Source: Desulfofalx alkaliphila DSM 12257 (lineage in GTDB: Bacteria > Bacillota > Desulfotomaculia > Desulfotomaculales > Desulfohalotomaculaceae). Taken from it: a stretch of DNA of 64,000 nucleotides. The position numbers and the translations under genes are program-made. A model generated the notes under the pieces. That model ran no database searches and was not told the DNA's origin. It saw nothing but the letters and a program-made list of their open reading frames with translations. Positions 47,431 through 56,819 of the stretch are shown piece after piece. How positions within the stretch are numbered: position 1 is the stretch's first letter; each line of letters starts with the position of its first letter. The stretch is taken from the NCBI RefSeq assembly GCF_000711975.1, contig NZ_JONT01000013.1, positions 26,972 through 90,971 of the forward strand, written 5' to 3'.

Positions 47431-47889
47431 ATGGCTGTATACGAAGTAGTTAGAGAAGGCGACTCTATATTAAGGGAAAAGGCCAAAGAGGTTAAAAAAA
47501 TAAATGCCAACATCCATAAACTGTTAGATAATATGAGGGACACCATGTATGCTGCTAAAGGTGTAGGTTTGGCGGCACCGCAAATAGGTATTTCCAAACG
47601 GGTGATTGTGGTGGATGTGGGAGATGGGTTGATTGAATTGATAAACCCGGAGATTATTGAAGCAAGGGGCGTGGAGACAGAAACCGAAGGATGCCTGTCG
47701 CTGCCGGGGGTACTGGGTGAGGTGCCCAGGGCTGCAAATATCACAATAAAGGGTTTAAATAGAGACGGCAAAGAGGTTTCATTTAAAGCCAAAGGATATT
47801 TAGCCCGGGCCTTTCAGCATGAAGTTGACCATTTGGATGGTATATTGTTTATTGATAAAGCGCAGAATGTTCGGAAGGAAGATAAGTAG
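47431..47889 (+). CDS. def: Peptide deformylase
   Basis: Removes the formyl group from new N-termini. The three motifs of the metalloprotease are complete: [18 protein letters not shown] (metal-binding Cys) and QHEVDHLDG (metal-binding His pair and catalytic Glu). At 152 residues it is the short type 1 form. TATGGAGGAT precedes the ATG. It stands two bases before fmt. Confidence 0.96.
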   Translation: MAVYEVVREGDSILREKAKEVKKINANIHKLLDNMRDTMYAAKGVGLAAPQIGISKRVIVVDVGDGLIELINPEIIEARGVETETEGCLSLPGVLGEVPRAANITIKGLNRDGKEVSFKAKGYLARAFQHEVDHLDGILFIDKAQNVRKEDK

Positions 47890-47891
47890 CG

Positions 47892-48827
47892 ATGCGTATA
47901 GTTTATATGGGAACTCCGGACTTTGCAGTGCCCTGCCTAGAGGAAATCATTAAAAAAGGCCACCGACTTGTTGCTGTGGTGACACAGCCCGATCGGCCCC
48001 GGGGCAGGGGACGCAAGTTACAGCCTCCACCGGTTAAGGTGGTTGCTGAAAAAAACAATATTCCTGTTTTGCAGCCGGAGCAAATTAAAACAGCGGAGTT
48101 TTATCAAGAGCTGGAACAGCTGAACCCGGATTTAATAGTGGTTGTGGCCTACGGGAAAATTTTGCCTTTGAGGATTTTGCAAATCCCGCCACTGGGTTGT
48201 ATCAATGTACACGCATCGTTGCTGCCTAAATACAGGGGTGCTGCACCAATACACTGGGCGGTTATTAACGGCGAAAAGCAAACCGGTATTACAACCATGT
48301 ATATGGATGAAGGTATGGATACCGGTGATGTTATCTTATCAGAGGCGATAGAAATAAAACCGGACGACACCGTTGGAGATGTGCATGATCGTTTGGCTCT
48401 GTTGGGTGCCAAGGTGCTGGGAGAAACCATTGACGGTATTTTGCGTGGCCATGCCCCCCGCTTTGCCCAAGACCATGATCAGGCAAGCTATGCACCGATG
48501 TTAAAACGTGAGCATGAATTGATTCATTGGTCCAGGGGAGCAGAGGATATTAATAACCAGGTCCGTGGTATGAATCCATGGCCGGGAACCTATACCACCA
48601 TGGATGGGGAAATATTAAAGGTTTGGCGTACAAAGGTGCTGGAAAAAGAAAGCGGCAGCTTGCCGGGAACCGTTGTGGCCATTGAAGACCGGTGTCCGGT
48701 GGTGCAAACGGGTAAAGGCTGTTTAGCGCTACTGGAGTTGCAGCTGCAGGGCGCTAAAAGGCTTGATGCGGCCAGTTTTTTACGCGGCAGGCCGATAGCT
48801 GTAGGCAGCGTCTTAGGGAGGGAGTAA
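47892..48827 (+). CDS. fmt: Methionyl-tRNA formyltransferase
   Basis: Adds a formyl group to initiator Met-tRNA using 10-formyl-tetrahydrofolate. The 311-residue protein begins RIVYMGTPDFA and has the catalytic NVHASLLPKYRGAAPIHWA block, the MDEGMDTGDV segment and a C-terminal OB-fold domain. Its partner def lies directly upstream; their co-expression matches the formylation-deformylation cycle. Confidence 0.96.
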   Translation: MRIVYMGTPDFAVPCLEEIIKKGHRLVAVVTQPDRPRGRGRKLQPPPVKVVAEKNNIPVLQPEQIKTAEFYQELEQLNPDLIVVVAYGKILPLRILQIPPLGCINVHASLLPKYRGAAPIHWAVINGEKQTGITTMYMDEGMDTGDVILSEAIEIKPDDTVGDVHDRLALLGAKVLGETIDGILRGHAPRFAQDHDQASYAPMLKREHELIHWSRGAEDINNQVRGMNPWPGTYTTMDGEILKVWRTKVLEKESGSLPGTVVAIEDRCPVVQTGKGCLALLELQLQGAKRLDAASFLRGRPIAVGSVLGRE

Positions 48828-48829
48828 TT

Positions 48830-49597
48830 TTGATTGCAAATACCGCCGCTCAACCCCAGGCAAAAAAGAGATTGTTCATCGGACTGTTGGCCGGCAGTTT
48901 GCTGACAGTGGGCGGGGTGGCCGGTTTGCTGTGGTATCTGTTATCACAGCCCACCACTGTTCTTCAGCAGATATTGTTAGTGGTCTTGATTGGTTTTATT
49001 CTAATTGCCATGGTGGCAGTGGCCTTTGGTATTGGCGGCATTGTGCTGACCATTTGGTTGGCTAAGACAATAAGTCCTCTACAACCTCTAATGCGAACGG
49101 CCATGAGTGTATTATTTCCCATGGCTATCGGTTTGGGGAAAATATTTAAAATTGATACCAATAACATTAAAAGGTCATTTATTGAAGTTAACAATCAGTT
49201 GGTACGAACCAGGGAATTAAAAGTAAAGCCATGGCAACTTTTAGTATTGGCTCCCCATTGTTTACAAAAAAGCAGTTGCCCACATAAAATAACCTCCAAC
49301 ATATCCAATTGTAAGAGATGTGGGGATTGCCCGGTGGATCAATTATTAGCGATTCGCGATAAAATGGGTGTTAATGTTGGACTGGCTACCGGTGGTACCT
49401 TGGCAAGAAAGTATGTAAAAGAATATCGTCCAAAGGCCATTGTTGCCATTGCCTGTGAGCGTGACCTTGCAAGCGGCATTCAAGACTCAACGCCCATTCC
49501 GGTATTGGGAGTACTGAATGAACGTCCCTTTGGGCCTTGTTTTAATACACAAATATCTGTGTATCGGCTGGAAGAAGCAATCAGATATTTCATATAA
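48830..49597 (+). CDS. DUF116 family membrane protein with cysteine cluster
   Basis: A 255-residue protein with two N-terminal transmembrane segments (about 20-40 and 45-75) and a soluble C-terminal domain. That domain contains four closely spaced cysteines, C..C...C..C in CPHKITSNISNCKRCGDCPVD, plus CLQKS and a later ACERDL, which suggests a metal or iron-sulfur site. It fits DUF116, a family of unknown function common in Clostridia and often found between fmt and rsmB. The TTG start follows GGGAGGGAG. I cannot assign a role. Confidence 0.85.
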   Translation: MIANTAAQPQAKKRLFIGLLAGSLLTVGGVAGLLWYLLSQPTTVLQQILLVVLIGFILIAMVAVAFGIGGIVLTIWLAKTISPLQPLMRTAMSVLFPMAIGLGKIFKIDTNNIKRSFIEVNNQLVRTRELKVKPWQLLVLAPHCLQKSSCPHKITSNISNCKRCGDCPVDQLLAIRDKMGVNVGLATGGTLARKYVKEYRPKAIVAIACERDLASGIQDSTPIPVLGVLNERPFGPCFNTQISVYRLEEAIRYFI

Positions 49598-49650
49598 GAA
49601 AAACTAAGGTTTCGCCCGGGTCAAATACTTGAGGGGACCCAAGTTTTTCT
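49597..49650 (+). other. Two-level hairpin upstream of rsmB
   Basis: An outer 9-bp stem AGAAAAACT (49597-49605) / AGTTTTTCT (49642-49650) encloses an inner stem GGGTC (49618-49622) / GACCC (49636-49640). The right outer arm is T-rich and lies just 5' of the rsmB ribosome-binding site, so it could attenuate or only act as a processing structure. Confidence 0.5.
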
Positions 49651-49666
49651 AACAGGAGTGAAAGAT

Positions 49667-51025
49667 ATGTCTAAGGTTAATGCCCGAGAATTGGCACTAA
49701 AGGTGCTCACTGCAGTGGATGAAGAAGGGGCTTATGCCAACTTGGCACTTAATAGGGTGTTAGAAAGATATCGTCCACAGAAACTTGACCGGGCCTTTGC
49801 CACTGAATTGGCCTATGGCACATTGAGAACGTTAAATACCTTAGATTGGGTACTGTCAATGTTTTTAAAGCAGCCACTGGCTTCACAGTCAACGGCGGTA
49901 CGGGGCATATTAAGGATGGGTACCTATCAATTATTATTTATGGATCGAGTACCGCCTTCAGCGGCCTGCAACGAAGCAGTGGAGTTAACTAAAAAATATG
50001 CCACCCCAGGGGTAGTTAAGTTTGTCAACGGGGTGCTGCGCAATATTACGCGAAACTTACACAAGATTCAATATCCGGATCTAGAAAATGATGCGGTAGG
50101 TCATATTTCCTTAAAGTACTCTCATCCCACCTGGATGGTAAAAAGGTGGTTGAATGAGTTTGGATTACAGGAAACCATTGCACTGTGCAAGGCAAATAAC
50201 CAAACCCCACCCAACACCGTGCGCACTAACACGCTGCGCATCAGCAGGGAGGAGTTGTTAACCAGACTGCAAGATGAGGGGGTAAAGGCACAGCCAACCT
50301 CATATGCCCCCGAGGGACTTAATTTAGACGGTTTTTTATCCTTGCGGGCACTGCCTTCTTTTCAGCAGGGGCTTTTTCAGGTGCAGGATGAGAGCTCTAT
50401 GTTGGTGGGGCATGCCATTAGCCCCCATGCCGGGGCAAAGGTGATTGACTGTGCGGCGGCACCTGGTGGAAAATCTACCCATATGGCCCAGTTGATGGGT
50501 AATGAAGGTAAGGTTATCGCTTTAGATGTACACCCACACAAACTGAACTTAATTCAAGATAACTGCCGTCGTTTGGGTATATCTATTATAGAAGGCAGAG
50601 TGGGGGATGCTAGGGATATACCGGAACAGCTGCGTCAATGGGCTGACTATGTTTTGCTGGATGCACCCTGCTCCGGTTTGGGTGTGTTGCGCAGACGTCC
50701 TGATGCCCGCTGGCGAAAGGAATCATACCACATCTCTAGCATAGTGAAGTTACAGCAGGAAATGCTGGACAGTGTGAGTAAATGTGTACGTCCCGGCGGT
50801 GTGCTGCTTTACAGCACATGCACAATCACCGAGGAAGAAAATATACGGCAAGTAAAATCCTTTTTGGATAGACACAAAGAATTTGAGCTTGAGCCTTTAA
50901 CACCTTACATATCAGAAAAATTGTCTGATGAGCCCGGTGTAAAAGAGGGGTATATTCAATTGCTGCCCCATGTGCATGGTATGGATGGTTTCTTCATAGC
51001 AAGAATGAAAAAAAGAGGAGTTTAG
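49667..51025 (+). CDS. rsmB: 16S rRNA (cytosine-967-C5)-methyltransferase
   Basis: Methylates C967 of 16S rRNA. The 452-residue protein joins an N-terminal NusB-like RNA-binding domain (about 1-140) to a SAM methyltransferase with AAAPGGKSTH, the release Cys335 in DAPCSGLG and the catalytic Cys385 in STC. The ATG at 49667 is preceded by AGGAGTG; the in-frame GTG at 49658 lies on that site. The order rsmB-rlmN-(fhaA)-stp-prkC matches Bacillus except for the FHA insert. Confidence 0.95.
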   Translation: MSKVNARELALKVLTAVDEEGAYANLALNRVLERYRPQKLDRAFATELAYGTLRTLNTLDWVLSMFLKQPLASQSTAVRGILRMGTYQLLFMDRVPPSAACNEAVELTKKYATPGVVKFVNGVLRNITRNLHKIQYPDLENDAVGHISLKYSHPTWMVKRWLNEFGLQETIALCKANNQTPPNTVRTNTLRISREELLTRLQDEGVKAQPTSYAPEGLNLDGFLSLRALPSFQQGLFQVQDESSMLVGHAISPHAGAKVIDCAAAPGGKSTHMAQLMGNEGKVIALDVHPHKLNLIQDNCRRLGISIIEGRVGDARDIPEQLRQWADYVLLDAPCSGLGVLRRRPDARWRKESYHISSIVKLQQEMLDSVSKCVRPGGVLLYSTCTITEEENIRQVKSFLDRHKEFELEPLTPYISEKLSDEPGVKEGYIQLLPHVHGMDGFFIARMKKRGV

Positions 51026-51066
51026 GTAAATTTTGTAGAATAAAAGCCACAAGAAGAGGCGGTTAT

Positions 51067-52146
51067 ATGTCCAAAGCTAACCTTAAGGATCTTGATTTAA
51101 ATGAGATAATGGATTTTTTAGCAGGCTTGGGTGTTGAAGGTTACCGAGCAAGTCAGTTATGTCAGTGGGTTTTTCAAAAGGGTGTAACAAATTTTAATGA
51201 TATGACAAATATTCCAATGGAGTTGCGCCAAAAACTGGATGCAGTTTGCTCCTTAGGTGGAATGGATATACTGTCCAAACAGGTATCCCGGCGAGACGGT
51301 ACAATAAAATATTTATTTGGTCTTCCCGACGGAGTAGCAGTAGAAGGTGTTTTAATGCGGCATTCTTACGGTAATTCTGCTTGTGTTTCTACACAGGCGG
51401 GTTGCCGAATGGGTTGCCGTTTTTGCGCTTCTACCATTGACGGCATGGTGCGCAACTTAACTTCAGGAGAAATGTATGACCAGGTCTTGGCAATTCAAAG
51501 GGATGTGGGTGACAGGGTAAGTCACCTGGTCTTGATGGGTTCCGGTGAACCCCTTGATAATTATCATCAAACCTTGCGCTTTATTGCTAAGGTGAGTGCG
51601 CCCTATGGTTTAAATATCAGTTTACGGCACATTACCTTGAGCACCTGCGGTATAGTGCCGGGAATAAAAAGGCTTGCCAATGAGGGTTTGCCTATCACCC
51701 TCGCGGTGTCATTGCATGCACCCAATGATGCCATTAGAAACAGTCTTATGCCCATTAATCGAAAGTATCCTCTCTCTGAATTAATTCCCGCATGCAGAGA
51801 ATATATAAATTTAACAGGTCGCAGGGTAACCTTTGAATATTCGCTTATAAAAGGTATTAACGATGGCATTGAGCAGGCTTGGGAACTGGCGGCATTGTTA
51901 AAAAATATCCTTTGCCATGTCAACCTTATTCCTGTTAACCCGGTAAAGGAACGGGAATATCAAAAAACTGACAGGGACAGGGTAATAGCGTTTCAAAAGG
52001 AATTAGAAAGGCATGGTATAAATGCTACGGTGCGCAAAGAGATGGGCTCAGATATTGACGCGGCCTGTGGCCAACTTCGTCGCAGAAAAAGTGACAGTTG
52101 CCGGTCTTCACCGGCCATGCCTTCAAAAGTACAATTAAAGAGGTGA
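51067..52146 (+). CDS. rlmN: Dual-specificity rRNA/tRNA adenine-C2 methyltransferase RlmN
   Basis: A radical-SAM enzyme that methylates A2503 of 23S rRNA and A37 of some tRNAs. The 359-residue protein has the cluster cysteines Cys113, Cys117 and Cys120 in CRMGCRFC, the mechanistic Cys334 in AACGQL, and SSGEP-like VLMGSGEPLDN. GAAGAGG precedes the ATG. The last 20 residues (after RRRKSDS) extend beyond the core. Seven bases from its stop to the fhaA start. Confidence 0.95.
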   Translation: MSKANLKDLDLNEIMDFLAGLGVEGYRASQLCQWVFQKGVTNFNDMTNIPMELRQKLDAVCSLGGMDILSKQVSRRDGTIKYLFGLPDGVAVEGVLMRHSYGNSACVSTQAGCRMGCRFCASTIDGMVRNLTSGEMYDQVLAIQRDVGDRVSHLVLMGSGEPLDNYHQTLRFIAKVSAPYGLNISLRHITLSTCGIVPGIKRLANEGLPITLAVSLHAPNDAIRNSLMPINRKYPLSELIPACREYINLTGRRVTFEYSLIKGINDGIEQAWELAALLKNILCHVNLIPVNPVKEREYQKTDRDRVIAFQKELERHGINATVRKEMGSDIDAACGQLRRRKSDSCRSSPAMPSKVQLKR

Positions 52147-52152
52147 ATGGCT

Positions 52153-52935
52153 ATGGGCCTCTTTTCCGGTCTTGAAGGTAATTTAGAAAAATACATTGAA
52201 GGTTTTTTTAAAGACAAATTTAAAGGGCGGATACAGCCGGTGGAAATAGCGAAGCGCTTAGCCCGTGAAATGCGAGATAAGCGCAGGGTAAGTGTTAAAA
52301 AAACCTATGTGCCCAACGAATATAAGGTGATGCTGAACCCCGAAGATTGGGAAAGTATCGGTGCATTTAACAAAATGTTATCATTGGAGCTGCAGGATTA
52401 CCTGGAGCAAAAGGCAAAAGAAAAAAGGTTTACTTTGGTAGCTCCGCCGGTGGTAGAATTGGAAAAGAATAAGGATATATCCGCCGGTGACATTGAATTG
52501 CTGTCATCCTTTAGTGAAGCAATACCTTTAACAAAAGAAGAATTACGCCAGCACAACAAAAATGCTTTTGAAGACGAAGAAATACATAAAACACAAATGT
52601 ATAAACCGGTAAAGGGCACAGAACCCATAGAAAAGCTAATGACAGCAAAGTATTCTTTGGTAGTGCTGGAAGGTCGTGATGTGGGGAAAACATTTTTGTT
52701 AAATAACTACCGTGCTGTTATCGGACGAAAAAACACCTGTGATATTGTTTTAACAGACCCAAGTGTGTCAAGGCGCCATGCGCAAATTGATAATGTTAAT
52801 GATGGGTACCTGTTGACTGATCTCAACAGTACCAATGGTACGCTGGTTGGTGGGGTAAAGGTAACAAAAAAATTGCTTCAACCAAAAGATCTTATCACCT
52901 TTGGTACAACAGTGTGCCAATTTAAGGTGGATTGA
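52153..52935 (+). CDS. FhaA-like protein: DUF3662 plus FHA domain
   Basis: A 260-residue soluble protein of the FhaA type. The N-terminal DUF3662 domain (about 1-120, MGLFSGLEGNLEKYIEGFF) is joined through a charged linker to a C-terminal FHA phosphothreonine-binding domain with RAVIGRKNTCDIVLTD, the SRRHAQI motif and NSTNGT. FHA domains read Ser/Thr kinase output, and the kinase PknB is six genes downstream. In actinobacteria FhaA regulates peptidoglycan synthesis. The ATG at 52153 follows AGAGGTGA; an in-frame ATG at 52147 is too near the site. Confidence 0.92.
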   Translation: MGLFSGLEGNLEKYIEGFFKDKFKGRIQPVEIAKRLAREMRDKRRVSVKKTYVPNEYKVMLNPEDWESIGAFNKMLSLELQDYLEQKAKEKRFTLVAPPVVELEKNKDISAGDIELLSSFSEAIPLTKEELRQHNKNAFEDEEIHKTQMYKPVKGTEPIEKLMTAKYSLVVLEGRDVGKTFLLNNYRAVIGRKNTCDIVLTDPSVSRRHAQIDNVNDGYLLTDLNSTNGTLVGGVKVTKKLLQPKDLITFGTTVCQFKVD

Positions 52936-52937
52936 TC

Positions 52938-53429
52938 ATGCTTGGAATTGTATTGTTGGCATTACGACTTTTATTTTTAGGCTTATTCTATTTGTTTTTA
53001 TTAAAGCTAGTAATTATGGTTGTTGGGGATCTGCGCAAGGCCCCGGCTGCACACAGCCAAAAAGGCGGACATATTATTATCCCCAAGGAGATTAAAGGCG
53101 GTGACGGTGCAACTTTAGTGGTTGTTGCCAGTGAAAATGATATGATTAAACCGGGGTTTAAAATTTATCTTGGCGACAGTACAAGATTAGGCAGGTCCGC
53201 AAAGAATGATGTTTCCATTGTGGATGATTTTGTTTCAACGGAGCACGCGGCCATTAAGCTAAAGGACGGACAGTATTGGTTGGAAGATATGGGAAGTCTA
53301 AATGGTACCTATTTAAACGAAAAAAGGTTAACCCGGCCTGCGGTGCTGGCCAATGGAGATAGGGTGCGGTTGGGTGGAGTTAGTTTTGAGTTTGTGAGGT
53401 GGGCACATGAGGTGGAGTCAAATAACTGA
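52938..53429 (+). CDS. FhaB-like membrane-anchored FHA domain protein
   Basis: A 163-residue protein with one N-terminal transmembrane segment (about 5-30) and a C-terminal FHA domain, seen in TRLGRSAKNDVSIVDDFVS, STEHAAI and MGSLNGTYLNEKR. It corresponds to FhaB (FipA partner) of mycobacteria, which localises with FtsW/RodA and PBPs. The ATG at 52938 is seven bases after AAGGTGG. It overlaps the phosphatase gene by 23 bases. Confidence 0.92.
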   Translation: MLGIVLLALRLLFLGLFYLFLLKLVIMVVGDLRKAPAAHSQKGGHIIIPKEIKGGDGATLVVVASENDMIKPGFKIYLGDSTRLGRSAKNDVSIVDDFVSTEHAAIKLKDGQYWLEDMGSLNGTYLNEKRLTRPAVLANGDRVRLGGVSFEFVRWAHEVESNN

Positions 53430-54120
53430 AGTGGGGCTGGTTCGTTCAGAAAATGAAGATAGCCTGCTTGTCTGCCCTGACATTGGGCTCTTTGTGGTGG
53501 CAGATGGAATGGGTGGTCACCAAGCCGGAGAGGTAGCCAGCAGACAGGCCCTGGTTTATCTAGAGCGGTATCTTAGACGCGAACTGCCCAATACCGCCGA
53601 TGTCGGTAAGTTGGTGGTAGAAGCCATGGAGCAAGCAAACAGACATGTATACGAAATGGCCTGCAATGACGCAAATTTACAAGGCATGGGCACCACGGTA
53701 ACTGCATGTCTGTTAAGCGGCGACACTGTTTATGTGGCCCATGTGGGTGACAGCAGAGCATATCTGTTGAGGGGGAACACCATTAAACAGGTTACCGATG
53801 ATCATTCATTGGTGGGTGAGCTGGTAAAGAATGGCAGCATTACCGAAGATTTGGCCCAGGTACATCCCCGCAGAAATGTTTTAACCCAAGCTGTCGGTGC
53901 AATGACCAATGTTGAAGTTGATTTATATAAATTAGTGCTCTATAAGGGCGATAGGTTATTATTGTGTACAGACGGTTTGACCAATCATTTGGTGGGTAAG
54001 GAAATACATGCCATTGTCAGCAGTGTCGATACCCCCGATGAAGCGGTGAAAAAGTTAGCCAACGCAGCCCTGGAGCAAGGCGGTACAGATAATGTTTCAA
54101 TCATTTTGATTGAAATATAA
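53407..54120 (+). CDS. stp: PP2C-type Ser/Thr protein phosphatase (PrpC/Stp/PstP type)
   Basis: Dephosphorylates PknB and its targets. The 237-residue PP2C protein has RSENEDS and VVADGMGGHQAGE (metal-binding Asp), the HVGDSRAYLL and CTDGLTNHL motifs, and the final GGTDNVSIILI. It lacks the membrane domain of actinobacterial PstP and thus resembles the Bacillus PrpC form. The ATG lies 5' in fhaB after GAGGTGGG. It directly precedes the ftsW-like gene, with the ribosome-binding site of that gene beginning after its stop. Confidence 0.95.
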   Translation: MRWSQITEVGLVRSENEDSLLVCPDIGLFVVADGMGGHQAGEVASRQALVYLERYLRRELPNTADVGKLVVEAMEQANRHVYEMACNDANLQGMGTTVTACLLSGDTVYVAHVGDSRAYLLRGNTIKQVTDDHSLVGELVKNGSITEDLAQVHPRRNVLTQAVGAMTNVEVDLYKLVLYKGDRLLLCTDGLTNHLVGKEIHAIVSSVDTPDEAVKKLANAALEQGGTDNVSIILIEI

Positions 54121-54135
54121 TTGGGGAGGGTGCCC

Positions 54136-55440
54136 ATGGTTAGCGAAACCGGTGCCGGCAATTTAAGTGTGAGTACCCGGCAGAGGGAGCATAGACTGTT
54201 ATTTTATGGCGGTCTGTACCTGTGGGTGGGTGTGCTGACTTTATACCTGGGAATGGACCATATGCCCCATGCTTACATGGTGGTGGCGGGGGCCCTAGGT
54301 ACTTTTGTTGGCTTTTTGTCACTTAGTTGGTTGTGGCGGCTGACCGGATTTAGGGCTGATCCTTATTTATTGCCCATAATCACCGTATTAATATCCACAG
54401 GTTTGGTTTTTTTGTTGAGGTTGCAACCCCATTATGCAATCCGCCAATTTGCCTGGTTGTTGGTGGCCCTTGTGGCCTTGGCCTTGGTTACCACCTTGTT
54501 TCGCAATTATCACCTATTGTCTGAATATCGTTATATTTACGCCCTGCTAGGGGTTATAGCTTTAGTGGTACCAATTTTTTTTGGGGAAGAATTGGGCGGT
54601 GCCAAACGGTGGTTAGAATTGCCCTGGTTTCAGGTGCAAACGTCAGAATTTGTTAAAATAGTGTTGGTTTTATTTTTGGCCTCCTATCTTGCTGAAAATA
54701 AGAGAATACTAACCACAGGAACAGGGTCGGTTTTTGGCATACCGGTGCCAAGCCTGCGGGAGTGGGGGCCGATGCTGGTGATGTGGGGAATTGCCTTGGT
54801 GCTGTTGGTGTTTCAAAGGGACTTAGGCACTGCCTTGATCTATTTTTGTACCTTTCTTGCCATGTTATATGTTGCCACAGCCAGGATTTTTTATATATTA
54901 TTTGGTTTGACCATGTTTATAATAGGAGCATTTATTTGTTATCTTTTGTTTTTTCATGTGCAGGTGAGGGTAGACATATGGCTTAATCCTTGGCCCTTAT
55001 ATGATTCTTACGGCTACCAAATTATACAGTCACTTTTTGCCATGGGCAGTGGCGGAGTTTTGGGTTCAGGTTTAGGGGCAGGGAGACCGGACTTAATTCC
55101 TGCGGCCCACACAGATTTTATATTTGCTGCCATTTCTGAGGAGATGGGTCTATTGGGTGGCGCCGGGATTATTCTTCTCTTTATCCTCTTAATCTATCGC
55201 GGCTTGCGGATAGCCCTGGAGGCAAAGGATGACTTTTCTGCCCTGTTGGCAGCAGGCTTAACTGCACTGATGGGTTTGCAGGTTTTTATTATATTGGCCG
55301 GGGTGATGAAGTTACTGCCCTTAACCGGTATCACTTTGCCTTTCATAAGTTACGGCGGCAGTTCTCTGGTAGCTAACTCTATCATTTTAGGATTATTGTT
55401 GAATGTGTCCCACAAGGCGGTTGTTTCTAATGAAAAATAA
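54136..55440 (+). CDS. FtsW/RodA/SpoVE family glycosyltransferase
   Basis: A 434-residue polytopic membrane protein with about 11-12 transmembrane segments, a SEDS peptidoglycan polymerase. GAKRWLELPWFQVQTSEFVK (the GGAxRW..S.FKI signature), FQRDLGTALIYF with the catalytic Asp, and the C-terminal TGITLPFISYGGSSL are conserved. In this gene order it corresponds to RodA (Rv0017c) of mycobacteria. I choose the ATG at 54136 because GGGGAGGG lies just before it; a TTG at 54121 is an alternative. It overlaps pbpA by 11 bases, and the pair should work together. Confidence 0.9.
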   Translation: MVSETGAGNLSVSTRQREHRLLFYGGLYLWVGVLTLYLGMDHMPHAYMVVAGALGTFVGFLSLSWLWRLTGFRADPYLLPIITVLISTGLVFLLRLQPHYAIRQFAWLLVALVALALVTTLFRNYHLLSEYRYIYALLGVIALVVPIFFGEELGGAKRWLELPWFQVQTSEFVKIVLVLFLASYLAENKRILTTGTGSVFGIPVPSLREWGPMLVMWGIALVLLVFQRDLGTALIYFCTFLAMLYVATARIFYILFGLTMFIIGAFICYLLFFHVQVRVDIWLNPWPLYDSYGYQIIQSLFAMGSGGVLGSGLGAGRPDLIPAAHTDFIFAAISEEMGLLGGAGIILLFILLIYRGLRIALEAKDDFSALLAAGLTALMGLQVFIILAGVMKLLPLTGITLPFISYGGSSLVANSIILGLLLNVSHKAVVSNEK

Positions 55441-56812
55441 CATTCGCAATTTAGGGATTTTTATTTTGTTGTTGTTGACCATATTGATATTCTATCTGTC
55501 GTATATACATTTAAAAATGGGTTCTGAGCTGGCTTCTCATCCAAATAACCGTCGCATGGCAGAGCAGATGGCCAATATACACCGGGGCAGTATATATGAC
55601 AGAAAGGGTGTTGTCCTGGCAGAAAGCAGGTGGGTTGATGAAGGCAGCGTCCGGGTTTACCCAAGGGGCGCGGAAACTGCCAATATTATAGGCTACACTT
55701 CTAAAAAATATGGAGCAAGCGGCTTGGAATCCACTTATGACATTGAACTTTTAGGTATGAACAGGGAGGAAAAACTTTTTAATGAAATAAGAAAAGCCAC
55801 CGGCCAAAGCCAGCTTGGGCAGGATTTGGTATTAACCTTGGATGCAGAGTTACAGCACTTGGCGGTGGAACTCTTGGGCGGCAAGAGGGGTGCGGTGGTG
55901 GCTGTGGACCCGCGCACCGGAGCAATTTTGGCAGCGGCAACATCCCCGTCCTTTGATCCCAATAATTTAGAGCAAGAATGGGAGCATCTACAAAATAATA
56001 AGGATGCACCGCTTTTGAACAGGGCTTTTCAGGGGGCCTATCCACCGGGTTCGGTGATGAAATTAATTACAGCGGCCGGGGCCTTGGCCCAGGGACACCA
56101 GGGCGGGGACCTTGTCAATTGCCCGGGCTATCTGATGGTGGAAGGTTTTAAGCTGGAAGATAATGTACATGGCCATGTGGACTTGACCGAAGCCTTGGTG
56201 GTATCGTGCAATACCGCCTTCGGGCAACTGGCTTTAGAAATGGGACGGCAACCCTTTGTGCAAGTTGCAGAGCAGTTTGGCTTTAATACTGATTTTGCTT
56301 TAGGTGTAGAAAGCCGGCCCAGCACCATGGGGGATATTGAAAACATGGACAGCAGGCAATTGGCGGTTACAGCCATAGGCCAAGGGGATTTGCTGGTCAG
56401 TCCACTACACATGGCCATGGTGGCGGCGGCTGTGGCAAACGGTGGCTCGATGATGCAGCCCTATTTGGTGCAAGAAGTAAGAAACTCTTTAGGCAAAACG
56501 TCATATCAGCATAGACCCGGTCTTATGCTGCAGGCCACTGACGCAGAAACGGCCCGGATTATCGGTGATGCCATGGCTGCAGCGGTGGAGAGGGGAACGG
56601 CAAGGGCTGCGGCCATAGGTGGAATAGAGGTGGCAGGAAAGACGGGTACCGCTGAAAACCCCCATGGTGCTTCCCATGCTTGGTTTGTAGGCTTTGCCCC
56701 GGTTCAGCAGCCCAGGGTTGCGGTGTCTGTAATAATTGAAAACGGTGGTTCAGGTGGCAGGGTGGCAGCACCAATTGCACAAAAAGTGATATCTGAGGCA
56801 TTGATGAGGTGA
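55430..56812 (+). CDS. pbpA: Penicillin-binding protein, class B transpeptidase (PbpA type)
   Basis: A 460-residue peptidoglycan transpeptidase. A short cytoplasmic start and one transmembrane segment (about 7-25) precede the transpeptidase domain. The active-site motifs are SVMK (residues 208-211), SCN (259-261) and KTG (404-406). The N-terminal dimerisation domain is short. It lies next to the SEDS gene and corresponds to PbpA of the actinobacterial pknB cluster. The ATG at 55430 is in the end of the SEDS gene, after AAGGCGG; an earlier in-frame ATG at 55403 would extend into that gene. Confidence 0.93.
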   Translation: MKNNIRNLGIFILLLLTILIFYLSYIHLKMGSELASHPNNRRMAEQMANIHRGSIYDRKGVVLAESRWVDEGSVRVYPRGAETANIIGYTSKKYGASGLESTYDIELLGMNREEKLFNEIRKATGQSQLGQDLVLTLDAELQHLAVELLGGKRGAVVAVDPRTGAILAAATSPSFDPNNLEQEWEHLQNNKDAPLLNRAFQGAYPPGSVMKLITAAGALAQGHQGGDLVNCPGYLMVEGFKLEDNVHGHVDLTEALVVSCNTAFGQLALEMGRQPFVQVAEQFGFNTDFALGVESRPSTMGDIENMDSRQLAVTAIGQGDLLVSPLHMAMVAAAVANGGSMMQPYLVQEVRNSLGKTSYQHRPGLMLQATDAETARIIGDAMAAAVERGTARAAAIGGIEVAGKTGTAENPHGASHAWFVGFAPVQQPRVAVSVIIENGGSGGRVAAPIAQKVISEALMR

Positions 56813-56819
56813 AGAAAAA

